The notes beneath the pieces were generated by a model, which searched no databases, was not told where the DNA came from, and was given only the letters and a program-made list of their open reading frames with translations. Below, in pieces: positions 47,701-60,600 of a stretch of 64,000 nucleotides of DNA. Source of the DNA: Undaria pinnatifida. Taxonomy: Eukaryota; Sar; Phaeophyceae; Laminariales; Alariaceae. How positions within the stretch are numbered: position 1 is the stretch's first letter; each line of letters begins with the position of its first letter. The position numbers and the translations under genes are program-made. The stretch is taken from the NCBI GenBank assembly GCA_012845835.1, contig JABAKD010000025.1:9181779-9245778 (forward strand), in the 5' to 3' direction.

Positions 47701-50700
47701 ATCGCTTTTGCCAGATGGGCAAATCGCGTGTACGTGTGCCTGCTTAGTGGTGGTTGTCGTGATGGCCGCAGTAGTGTTGCAGAGGGGCCACAACAACCAG
47801 GACTCTCGATACCCACAAAATCCCATATATTACTCTACTTTTTCTAACCATATTGGGTTCTGATTTTTTGCGTTCCTCCGCAATAGTACGTCGTGGAGGT
47901 GGTGTAGGGGAGGTGGGGGGGGCGTGGAGGGAGTGAAGGTCGTGATGGTGTTAGAAGTGGTGATGGAGGAGGGTGGTGGTGGTGGTGGTTGTTGCTTTTG
48001 TGGTGGTGGTGTTGGTGGTGGTGGTGATGGTCGTGGTGGTGGTGGTGGTATTGGGTGGGTTGGTGAGTAGATCATGGTGGTATTGGTAGCGGGGTATTGG
48101 TGGTGGTGTTGGCTGGGGTTGGGGGAGGTTGGGGGGGAAGGCGTGGGACACGATAGAGTTGCACCACTTTTTTCCTGAGGTTCCTCAAATTTGGGAGCTT
48201 AAGGCCTCGCCCAAGAGCTGATTTTGGCGAAAAATAGAAATTTTACCGGATGTAAAATCCCATGGCCTGGGTAGAAAAACGGAAATCATCATGCGAGAAA
48301 AAAATGGCTCATTTCCAAGTGTTTTGGCTTGAGGAGCCCCGCCATTCGAAAAGCTTTCTCAGACGAACAGCTCTACCTCTATTGTACCACGCGTCGTGGT
48401 GGTGCGTTGGTCGTGTTGGTGGTGGTGGTGTTGGTAGTGGTGGTGGTGGTGGTGGTGGTGGTGTGATGGTAGCCGTGGTAGCAGTCGTGGTGGCGGCAAT
48501 ACTGTTACAGTTGATTGTGGCGCTAGTGGTGTTGGTTTTGGTGGCGGTGTTAACGGTGGTGGTGGTGTGTGGAGGGTCGTGTTGGAGTTAGTAGTGGGAG
48601 GAGGGGGGGCGGGGAGTGGAGAACGTGGGTGTGGTGGGGGTGGTCGGGGGTGGGAGCGGTGATGGCGGCGGGCGACGGTGGATGTGGTGGTGTTGATGGC
48701 AGTGGGATAATAATTTGAACAGATGAAATTGCTCTTGACTAGGTACGGGACACCTGGCAAGAAAACACAAATTTCGGGTTCAGCATAGGTTTCTTAATTA
48801 GGCGGCGATACGTCGACGCTGGCTGCGACAGCTTCTGCAGACCTTTTGTGCCGCACGGGTTCAAACCTCTCAACTCGCGCTACCAGGACTGAGCCGCATG
48901 ATGCGCGGCTATGGAGCTTGGTTGGTGCTCAATGCGTGTCTCCCCACCTTCGCCTTTCTTTGGGTATCGTCCCCGTCCTCCTTTTCTTTCACTAACCCCG
49001 CGATGTACTTGGCCTGTCAAGCGTTGGGAAACCCATTTCGAACAACAGCGGTGTTTTCGGGATGAGGAAAAACGCCTGTTGTCAGTGTCCTAGCAGACAA
49101 ATGTCACCACGATAGATGTGCACTGGCCCTATGTTGCCTTCCAAGGGTGGTGGCTTTGATAAACTACTCTACACCTCACCCCCAAAAACGTTTTATTTTT
49201 TGCATCCAAACATTTTTTTTTTTTCGGGGGGGGGGGGGGACGAGGTGAACCGAACGTCCAACCCGATGAATGAACGAGCCCATGGTCGATGAATGAACGA
49301 ACCCATGGTCTAGGTAAAGAAAAAAACAATGATATTGCAAAAAAGAAAATATTTTAGGGGAAATTCCGACGATTTTTTGGGTTAAGGGAGCTCCCGTCGT
49401 TCAAAAAAATATTTCCGCCAAAAAAAGGTACGTGTACCTCCATCGTACCACGCATTAGTACCCCTGTTCGAACATCCTTACGATTTCCGCTGAAACCCAA
49501 TCTCGCCACATTGTTTTACTCTCTGTAGCATGCTGTAACCCTACTCTAGCATTTTATTTTATTTTTTATGCATGTCCTCCGACGGACGGGGAGAAGCTTA
49601 AGCTCACCGCACTTCCACGTATTTTCACACACGTCGTGTGTCAACTTTAACTCAATTGTTGTATTCGCAGTCCAGCGCTTGCCGGCGTATCCTTCAGCTC
49701 CGGTGGCATCGTTATCTCGTTTCCACTGAATTCCATTATCGCCACAATACAGCACCATTTATCGCTATTCAAACACCGTTACCACCCCCCGCTGAAAACC
49801 AACATCACCCAAACATTTCACGTGCCCCTACTCGAGCACCAATCTTGTTTTCCACCTTGGAAACCCGCTTCGACATTTCCAATAGTTTCCACCAGAAAAA
49901 AACAAACCCCACTCTAACGTTTCAATTAAACTGTACCCCTATTCAAAGATGCGCTTCATTCCAAGTGAAACCCGATTTCGCCGCAATTGGTCCAAGTGTG
50001 TGTGTTATTTCACATTAAACTGATATTCCCACCCATCCGCATCCAGCACAACCAGTGTCCGCGCCGATGCCTCCTGGAGAGACGAGCTCTGTTGTGATCA
50101 CAAACCACGAGACAGAGATACGCATTGCAACCCACAGCAAGGTGATTTGGCCATGCAATGAACCTCGATGAGGATGCGGGCGAAAAAAGAATGAAGATCC
50201 AAGCAGCACACCAGACTATTCGAAGATAAAAAGGGAAGCAAGAAGACAAAAAAACAATACTGAAAAAAAAAAGGAAGATCAAATGAAAAACAACGGGAAG
50301 CAGTACTCCTATTCGAAACACCCAAATAATTTCCACTGAAACCCAAATGTCCCCACAAAAGAACAGTCAAGAATCTCTTATTTCTGGCCAGGTTGGAATG
50401 CTTATATAGGGCAGTGTGTGTCCTACGCTGATTTCAGTACAGCAGAGGTCATGTTCTCATTTCGTCTAAACCTCCACCCTCAAATTCTTGACTGCCAAAT
50501 TCTTAATAATTACGTGCTATCGCAATGAAGTACCTAGAGCTGTGAATCGGCAAAATTTCACGACTAATAGCTAATAGGTAGTTGCGCTTATCCGACTGAC
50601 TAGCTTTACTTGGCCAGTCGGCTGGCGATTCCAGCTGATGCCCAGCCGACATAAGTCGGGCGGGCGAAGCGATTTGCCTCCCAGGGGGAGACACAAAGAA

Positions 50701-53700
50701 TCCATCCTGCGTTAAGCAGTCCTTCCTACAGGTATGGAAACCAAGCAAGTCGGATAGTCGGCGCCTTTGGAAACGACTAATCGTTAGTCTGACTAAAAAC
50801 TAGTTGGTGACTTAAGCCGTTCCGAATCACAGCTGTAGCAGACTGGTTCCCCTATACTCGAGCTTTTCTGAGTATTTTGCATCGATACCCGACCACGGAC
50901 AACGAACCAAGCATACGTACCGGCGCGTGATGCCACAACGTTGCCGGGTACGGCTTTAATCTGGCTAACTACAAGTTCCCGACTAGTTGTTGACTGGCTG
51001 TGTGGATTGCAGCTAGTGGCGCGCAGAATTTTGCGGAGTTTCTACCTTACGCTTTCGCACCTGGCTGGTGCGTTTTGCGGCTCACCGCGCGGTTATATAT
51101 CGAGAATGGACGAGGACTAATCGCAGTCGGTCGACTATGTTGAACGTAAAAAAATTAATCGACATCGGACTAACAAAATGACCGCTTGTAGTATTTTTGG
51201 GTATATTAATAACGTGCTTTACCGGCCCTAGTGGCGCCCCCTCGACAGCCGGGGGGGGGAGTGAGGGCTTCGGTGAGACCCATTACAAGGTCATTCAGCT
51301 TTCTCCCCGAATCACAGCCCTAGTTTCCGCTACATGCTGTAGGCCATGCAGATCGTATAGATCAGTGATATTGCCTGTACTAAAACACACAGATCATGAT
51401 TTCGTAGATATATGATCTGTCGATCCCTGAACGAGTTTCTTTCAGCACCTTGTAGGCATTTAGCTGCTCCTGCTGCATGACGGCGATGGCCTTCTCCTTC
51501 TCCACCCTGGCATCGGCGAGCGCTTTCTCCTTCGCCTCTCCCTCGGCGACCTGCGTAAGACAAACATCGCGCCCCACGGTTGCACATTCGACTGCTTTAG
51601 AGTCCCCGAGGTCTCTCCACGCCCATGCAAATCATGCAAATACTCGCCTCTCCCTCAGCCGAGTTGCACAGGCAAACACCCGCATTCCACGGGTACATAT
51701 TCGAAGGCTTCACAAGCCCCGAGGTACTCCCTCCACGCTGCTCATACAAATCATACAAACATCGCGTCCCACGGTCACAACTTCGACTGTTTATAACCCC
51801 GAGATCCCTCCACGTTCATAAAAATAGTTACACTACTGTCAGCGCGTGGTTTAGCAGGTTGTGTGATTTAGGTGGTCCGGCCTTTCCCCTCTCTTAGACC
51901 AAGCGGGCGTTTGTTCCTTAACCCTCTCCCTCAGCGACCCGCACACAAATCGCGTCACATGGTCGATTTCATGTCGACAAACCCAGAATTGAAAGCTGAT
52001 AATGTGTTTTTAGTGTTTTTTCCACAGAAAAAAAATGTACCTCGATCTACGCGTCATTGGACAGTCGGCACCCGTTCCTCGACGTTTATCGCTCGCTGCT
52101 CATCAATATTTTTCTCTTTACTCGTCACACAAATACGTGGTACTTGGTGATCGTTTATTTATTTTTCGCTGCCCGTTCTGTTTTGCTCGCTACTCAATAC
52201 GCGTTACGCTTTACCCATCAGTCACCACTCGTTACTCATCGCTCGCTACTCGCTGCCCTTTGCCGGTTCCTAGTTACCCTTCCTATCACTCTTTGCTCCC
52301 TACTCATCTACTCATTACTCAGTACTTGTTTCCTGGACAACAGAAGCGTGGCGAGCTTTCCCGTGACGTGGACAGAGCTGGGGGGTGGTGGGTTACCAGT
52401 CGATAAACAAACGCATCACCCATATATTCGTGCTCCCCCCGAGTACAACGAGGAGCGCACTCGGTGGGAAGGTAGGCGGTCAAATGAACCGGGACTTATC
52501 CCGTCATCCGGATATCCCGCTACGATGTAGCCAACCTATACGACTCGTAATTGGAAACCCTCACAATAACATCACCGCCATTACTCGCTACTCAGCAGCT
52601 GTCACCTTTCTCATTATCTCCCTGTGGTGTGCGGCGTCGAGCGCTTCCTGTGAGCTGTACCTATCCGCCTTTTCAGCTATCTGGTCTTTCCGGGTCTGAA
52701 AGCGTAGGGGCCGAGCAATGCGGGGGAGTGGAGAGGGTTGAACGGAGGCGGTGGCGAGGGCGGATGTGGGTGGGTGACGCGTAGGGAGGCGGTCAGGGGA
52801 TATATATGTATGTACGTGGAGGGGAGATGTGAATGCGGGGGGAAGGGTAAGAAAGGGCGGGGGAGGCGAGAGGGGGGAGGGGGGATCGAGGGGTGTGGGG
52901 GGATCATATTGCCTTGACACTACTGCTACCTATATATTTCCCAGTGTTCGAGTTTTTGGAGAGGTCTTGATCAAAAGCAAATATGCTCGTACGATAAAAA
53001 AAAAACATGTTTTGTTTTGAGCTTGTTTTTTGTTTGACTGTCGCATACCTCCTCTGCCTAGTTATTGGAAACAGGGGGTGTGCTCATGTCGCTTTTCGTT
53101 TTTCCAAGGTCCCGCTATGCGTTACCGCTGACCTCGATGACTTCCGCGTAGAGCAAATTGCTCCGTAGAAGCTTCATCTTCCCCGTCTGCTCGTAAAGCT
53201 TGTCGTTGGCTTTCCTGATGGTCTCCGCCCGAAGTTTCCTCTGCAGCACAGCCTCTTCCCGGTCGATGCCGCGCCGCTTCACCTCGATCTCCTCCTCCTG
53301 CTTCTTTTTCCAGTTCTCCTGCGTGGTGTGCGCGTTTGTGCGTTCGTATGAGTTGTTTGCGTGTTCATCGCATGTCTGGACCGTGCCTGCGGTAAGGGGA
53401 TTTATTTTGGCAGTGGCTCGGGTGTGGCTAACCCCGCTCCTACTACTTTTGCCGTCTGTTACGGCCACGCGCTGTTGTTTAGTTTCGCCGCATGAAACCG
53501 CCACGCAGTGGTTAGTTGGCCAGGCCGCGCTAACCACGTCGCGCGCGTACTTGACGCGTGAGTATGCTAGAGGTGCGCAGCACATTTTTTTCTTAATACT
53601 ACCCCTCATTCTAGGAGGTGAAGCAAAAAACGCCTCAAGACACGTCCTTTCTTAACCCAATGACTAATCTAGGGAGAAAGCATAACCACTAAGACCGGAT

Positions 53701-54635
53701 GAAACAACAGCAACAACAAAAATCCGATGGCCTAGGCATACAACGAGAATCACGGCGAGGAAGAAGAAACTAATGGCCTGTTTTCCAACGATTTGTGTGC
53801 CAAGGAAACCCCCCATCATTGTTCAGAAAACACTTTTCGCCAAAAAGAGGTATACCTCCATCGTACCCCCACGCGTCATACTTTCTTTTTATTTTTCCTT
53901 TGAGACGCAGAGTCGCTCGAGGAGAAAATAGGGTTTGTTGCCCCCATCTACCGCAGCCTTGGTGGCTGAACGTTTTTCATGGCACTGCCCTCCCTATCCA
54001 TCGCCATCCAGCACAGACATGAGCAGAAAGAACAAAAAAAACTATATAAGGTGCGGGTGGAGAGGTGCGCCATTTTGTTTTTGTTTCTTGTTTCGTTTTT
54101 TTTTTGCCTTCCGAGGGCGGTGGCTCAGCCCCTTTATTAGAGCCCCCAAAATCCCTCCCAATACTAACTTTAGGTAATTTGTCCAGAAGCGAAGGCGTTA
54201 GGGAGCTCTCGACACCCCACCCAGAAGGAAAAAAAACGGTTTTGGAGTAAACTTAACCCCTTTAGGGTCCTGCCTAAAGCCCCTCCCAATACTAGTTCCA
54301 AGTAATTATATCCCCCCCAAAAACGGATTTCCAGCTGTAAAGGTGTAAAAAAAAAATGCAAAATCCGATGTACAAACCCGTGGGGCCCCCACCAGGTTTA
54401 CAAAAAACACTCGTTTTTTTTTCTGAAACGAGAATGAAGATGACAGATTCCGGCGATTTTTGTTTGAGTTAAGGAGCAGCTCCCCCTCGACGTTCATCAA
54501 ATATATATATCCCGCCCCCAAAAGTGCTGCCTCTGTTGTCGTAGCACGAGAGTCCACATCCACTACACTGTCCGTGCCGAATTTTAGTTTTAGAGGGAGG
54601 AATAAACTGCGAGACTACGCTGACCAAGGGTGCGG

Positions 54636-54696
<61 letters not shown>

Positions 54697-57600
54697 CTCA
54701 CATTAACTCGCACAATCAATTCCGTGCTCACAGGACAGGCTCCAGTCACTCTGGAGCTGAGAAACACCTCAAAGATATAACACACACAAACCAAAGGTGT
54801 TACACGCATATATCACAGCTGACGCAATCCTGTAGTATCACGCCCTATCATACCCCCATTTCCACAACTGGGTTTGAGCCACTCGTACGAGTGACGCAGC
54901 ACCATCACGGGCGAAAAATACTCAAGGCGATTTTGCCCCTTGGGCGCGGCGTGGCTTACTATTCCACTGCGGATTTCGTATCGCAAAACCTTTCGCGGCA
55001 CGAAAAAAAGCTTAAGACACCGCAAAATAACAGCGGGGGTCACTCGCTCGCGCGTGAGTGACCCCGAGCCATCGCCAAAAACGAAATCCCCAAAAACGAC
55101 CCGATACCGTGGCGCCTTGGCCGACATGAGATTCACGTCGGAAAAGTGTGTGTGTATGTGTGTGTTCTTCTCACATAGGTCTCTCTGCCCACCGACATCC
55201 TGCACACGCAGCATCCGCGACGCGCGCTACGACGACAGAGGTTCACCACTTTTTTTCTCAACACTACCCCTCAATTTGGGAACTTAAGACACGTCCCTCT
55301 CCACGAAAAAAACTGATCTGGAGAAAAAGAGAAACCTGCTTTGTTGCGGATGAAAAATCCCATGGCCTGAAAAAAAATTGGTACCTGTTTCCGACGATTT
55401 TTGGGATCTTTTCAAAAAAAAAAAGAACTACTTCTATGGTGGCACGCGTCCCGTGCTACGTCTCGTCCTAGCGGGAGACGAGCGCCTGTGGTCAAACGTA
55501 CCATTTTTCTGCAGGATAGAATCTTGTTCTTGATGATATGTCCACCCTTCCCTTGCCACATCAACGTAGGAGTCGTATTTGTATTTTCAAAGAAAAATAT
55601 GCATACGTATATTCACGAGCGGGCCGGTGTATCACGCAGCGGGCAAGAGACGAGCAATCGACCCTTAATGTTTATCGAACTCAAAGAAAACGTGTTTAGC
55701 GTAATTTTTTGCTTGTAAGAACAAAGCTCCTACGAAACATAAAATACCTTGTATTGACACTTTTTTTTTCTCTCTTTTTGGTGACTGATACCTTCTTTTG
55801 TCGTTGTGCCTCCAAAGTATTCGGCCAGTGCTGCACCCTTTCGTCCGAGAGTCTCTTTAGGTGCCGCCGCCGAGCGTCCGCGTCTGTCTCGGGAGGATTG
55901 CGAATTTTCGCGCGGATTCGCTCCAGCTCCGCCTGCCGATCAGGAATGCGCACAGGCACGCATATCGTGGTGGTATGTATACATAAAGATCGGACTAAAT
56001 ACTCACCCCCCAAGGCTTACCAGTAAACCTCTATCTTAGTCACTAAAATCGATGGGGGTCGACGAGGGAAGAAAAGGGGCTGAAGTCTGACTCGCGATAA
56101 ATAATGAAGACACGTGCCGTAGCGGATGGGGAGGGGTGGGTAAGAACCTGCTTGGTGACCCTGGCTCTGAGTTACGTCTGGGGACGGAGAAAGAGGAAGA
56201 AAACGTGCACGCAAACCTAATAATAGATGGGATTAGAAACAGACAAGTACTGCCTCAAGCAGGCTAGTGATAACTGCTTTTTTGGGACGCGTATGAGCAT
56301 ACCTGGCATGTACATTACATTCTACGTCTTGTGTTACCGGGCACGTGACAGGAGCCCTGACTAGGGGGGTTGTGCGTTCTGAACGAACGTCGGTGCAACG
56401 GCTTCTTCCACGATTTCCTTGTTTTCCTGAAAAAGATCTCAAGCCTGTTGTTCTTAGTCGGTGTTACTGTGCGGCTTTACCTCAAGTCTGTGGTGTGTAA
56501 GCCCAATTTTCTAGCATCCTACCCTCATCAAAGCATTTCCATTTTAACCGAAGACTTGAACGGATGGGGTCAGGTCGTGTCGGGTCGCGTCGAATCAGGT
56601 CGGGCCAAAGAGTGTTTTAAACCCTCTTCTGGACTCGACCGGAATCGATCCGACGCAGCACGACCCGACCCGACCCGACCCGACCCGACCCGACCCGACC
56701 CGACCCGACCCGACCCGACCCGACCCGACCCGACCCGACCCGACCCGACCCGACCCGACCCGACCCGACCCGACCCGACCCGACCCGACCCGACCCGACC
56801 CGACCCGACCCGACCCGACCCGACCCGACCCGACCCGACCCGACCCGACCCGACCCGACCCGACCCGACCCGACCCGACCCGACCCGACCCGACCCGACC
56901 CGACCCGACCCGACCCGACCCGACCCGACCCGACCCGACCCGACCCGACCCGACCCGACCCGACCCGACCCGACCCGACCCGACCCGACCCGACCCGACC
57001 CGACCCGACCCGACCCGACCCGACCCGACCCGACCCGACCCGACCCGACCCGACCCGACCCGACCCGACCCGACCCGACCCGACCCGACCCGACCCGACC
57101 CGACCCGACCCGACCCGACCCGACCCGACCCGACCCGATCCGACCTGATCCGACCCGCGAAGTGGTGAAAATCTCCTAGCCCGATCCTCCACGTGTCGAG
57201 TAATTACCCGTGCCAACTCCTGGTTGTAACCATATGTATTATCTATCCCATTAGGTTGTAACCATGTCGGAGGAAGACAATAGGGTGTTTACGTTTTTCT
57301 CCAAATGATGTCGGGTTTGAAAAAAAATAATGACCAAAAAAGAGATTGAAGCCGGTGAATGTCATACTGCTACTACCCCAAGGCCAACCAACCACCAAAA
57401 ACAATTAGGTCGAACAAAAAAACAAGGTACGAGGAGGAAAACTCATTTCGGCTCTACTTTTTTCGCCGATTTTTCGGGTTGGATTGGTCTTGCTTGGATA
57501 GTGACGTTCGACATTTTGACCGTAATTCATGATCAACCAACCCACGAAGAAACTAAGTTGATACAAAAAAAAAGTGGTAGGAAAACGCATTTATAACCTA

Positions 57601-60600
57601 ATGTTTTCGCTGTTTCTCTTCGTCGGTTGGGTTAGACTTGTAGACTTGTATAGTGACGCTGAACGGTTTCATGCTTTCCCACCCAACCCCTCCCAAAGAA
57701 AACTTGGTACATCGCAAACACCTCATAATAGTGACGACAACAAAAAATGGCGATCAACGATTTTAAGTACTGTAAACCGAAAGTGCCAATCTATGAGCAA
57801 AACATCCACGGTCTCGGTATTACACAGAAAAAACGTTTTTGGAATTATATAATTTAAATATTCCCACGATTTTGGGTCAAGGAACCCCCCGCTATTCGGA
57901 CAAAAAAAATTACCGAACTCGTTACCTCCATCGTGGAACGCGCCTCTTGTGTTTGTTTCGCCTCGCGACATGTATGCTACTACTACTACTGCTGCTGTTT
58001 GTTGTGTGGCACTACGAAAAGAGCTTCCCGGTCACGTGACCTAGGAGCTCGGTGGGTAGCCCTATACAGCCAACAACTGCGAAATGATCGCCCACTGGTT
58101 CCAAGTAGCTTGTCCCACATATAATGGGGGTGCCGATGGCGGTGCACCACTTTTTTTTTCTGAGGTTGCTCAATTTAGTGGAGCTTAAGACATGTCCTTC
58201 TTAACCAAAACCTGATTCGGACAAAAATAAACCTGCTTTATCGCGGCTGAAAAATCCCGTATGATAGATTGCCTATTAAGAGTTAGGCTAGGTATACAAC
58301 GAGAATCATGTACAAAAAAAAAATGGCCTATTATTTTTTTTTTCCCCGACGAATTTGGGTTAAGGAGCAAGCCCCGTCATTAAGGAACTGTTCCATTCTA
58401 GACGAAAAGTGCTGCCTATATCGTAGCACGCGTCGCTAACACCAGGGTATGGTAAAATGTGCGCCTTTTTTTGTCTGAGACTCGTAACCTCTTCAGGATT
58501 CACAAAAAAAATACACATTTTGAGCAAAATGAAAGCGCATTTTGAGCAAAAAGAATTCGAAACCCTATGAACAATGCTTACATACGTGTAAACGCAATCA
58601 TTAGCGTCATACAAAATGCAATGCCATCTTATATCAGGTTCTGGCTCACGAAACTTACTAAAATCGGGCGATCGACGTAGTGTTATTTGTACGCAGCTTG
58701 AAGAGATAAGCATCGACCCTGCTTTCGTCGAACCCACAGCTGGCGTGGTTGTTTGAACATATTCTAAACCAAAAAACAACCTGATATTGCAAAAAAAACA
58801 ATAATGACGAAATTGTCCGACGATTGTGGGCTAAGGAGCCCCCTCGTCAAAACACAGAAAAACTATTGCAGAAAAAATGCTACCCTTGTCGAAGCACGCG
58901 TGTTTTTTTTTGTTTTTTTTGTGAAGCGCTTTTAACCTCTCTTTGAGGAGCTCGATTTTTTTTGTGATTGTTTTGTACCTGGTAGGCTGGCAGTTCAACC
59001 GGACGCATAGGCTCATGGGATCTTCTAGGTATGGAAAAAGACGCACACACACGCACGGCGAAAAAAAACAGGGGAAAAAAAAGAGCGTTCCCATTTTATT
59101 AACCCTAAAATCCCTCCCTATACTGCTTCCAAGTAATTCCAAGTAAGTTTGTCCCAAGCAACGGGTTCCCAGCTCTAAAGGTGTTAAGGGGAGCCCCTTC
59201 GTTCAGAAAGTGCTAGTTAACCGAAAAGTGGTGTTCCTTAGTACCTCCACCGTAGCCTTGTTTTTTTGTTCGTTGTTGGAGTGAGGTAGGTGTCGAGCCA
59301 CTCGTGGGTGCCGCCTAGACCTCGGCTGAGATGCCCCCCCCCCCCCCCCGCCCTACTATATATATACCTGGTATGTGTTAATACTCCGGCGGATGGGGAT
59401 GGGGGGGGGGGAACATAAACCTTGAGCTCACCACACTTCCCCGTATCTTCATACACCACACAATGTGTCGCGCGTCGATTTAACTCAGTTGCGCATTCAT
59501 CATCCTGGACTTGCTGGCGTGTCGTTCATTCAGTTCCCGTAGCAGCGACAGCGCGAGCTGTCCCTCCACAAGCGGCCCCCGAACCATGGTAGACGATAGA
59601 GGTAATATTTTTTTATTTTTTGTTTTCTGAATGACGGGGGCCGTGAACCGAAAATTCTCGGAAAAATACGCTCTTTATTTTTAAGCGGGGGGGGAGGGAG
59701 GGTGTGCTTCCTTCGTGCTTCCTTCCGTGTTATACGGGTAGTCAAACAAAAAGAATGAAAATACGTAGAGGCCTGTCGCCTGCTCAAACAAAAAAGAAAG
59801 AAAGATACGCGTAGAGGTCTGTCACCTGCTTTTGACTGGTGTTAACATTTCACGAAAAAAAATCTTCTATTTCAGCTACTACGTGTATTGTATACGAAAA
59901 TTCACGAGCCTGGTAGTAGTGGTGATTTTTTTTGCGTGATTATCGTTCTACTCGAATACCTAGGCCGGATGGGGTTTTTCATTTTCGGTCAGCAATTTTC
60001 TCGTAAAAATCAGTCTTCGGGTTAAAAAGGACAGGTCTTAAGCTCCTGTATTATTCTTCTGCGGCTTCACCGATCATTTAAAGTAAGTATTGGATTAGAT
60101 GAGGCCTCCTGCCCCGAAGCAAGAGGATCTCGTCCGGGATGTACCTCCGCGCTGAGGGCTCAGCGCGGCAGAAATCCTGGAAAATAAAACAAAACAAAAC
60201 AAAACAAAATAACACACGCCGCAGAAGCTACTCAGCACGCAGGGTGCCTATTAATAGGGTGGTCCGAAATTGTTCCTGCTTGCTCCTGTTCTTGCCCTTT
60301 GGGCGGAGGTTGAAGGCGATGGTTGTGGCCCCGGTACTGTGCCTCAGATAGGCTCAAATAGGCCTGAACCAACAGCTTTGTTCTAATCTTGGATCCATTT
60401 GAAGACATCTCTGGTTGCTTCCGCACGGGGCTAAACTGGGTGGGTGGGATGTTCAGTATTTGTCCTTCAACGGATGTTCTCTGGCTTTGGGTTCGTGGGA
60501 AACAGGCACAATGATCGATGTGGCCTAGATTCTCCAAGTAATTAACCGGTTCCAAATCATGGAGCCACCTCTGTACCATCGATGCCTCATTTTCTGGAAA

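Noticed and set aside
48830-48910. GGGTTCAAACCTC block resembling a tRNA T-arm
   Set aside because: No matching A box or acceptor stem at the right distance.
56370-57216. Long open frames (269 and 199 codons) of Arg-Pro-Asp-Pro-Thr or Gly-Arg-Val-Gly-Ser repeats
   Set aside because: A five-base repeat without stop codons is open in all frames; this is satellite DNA.
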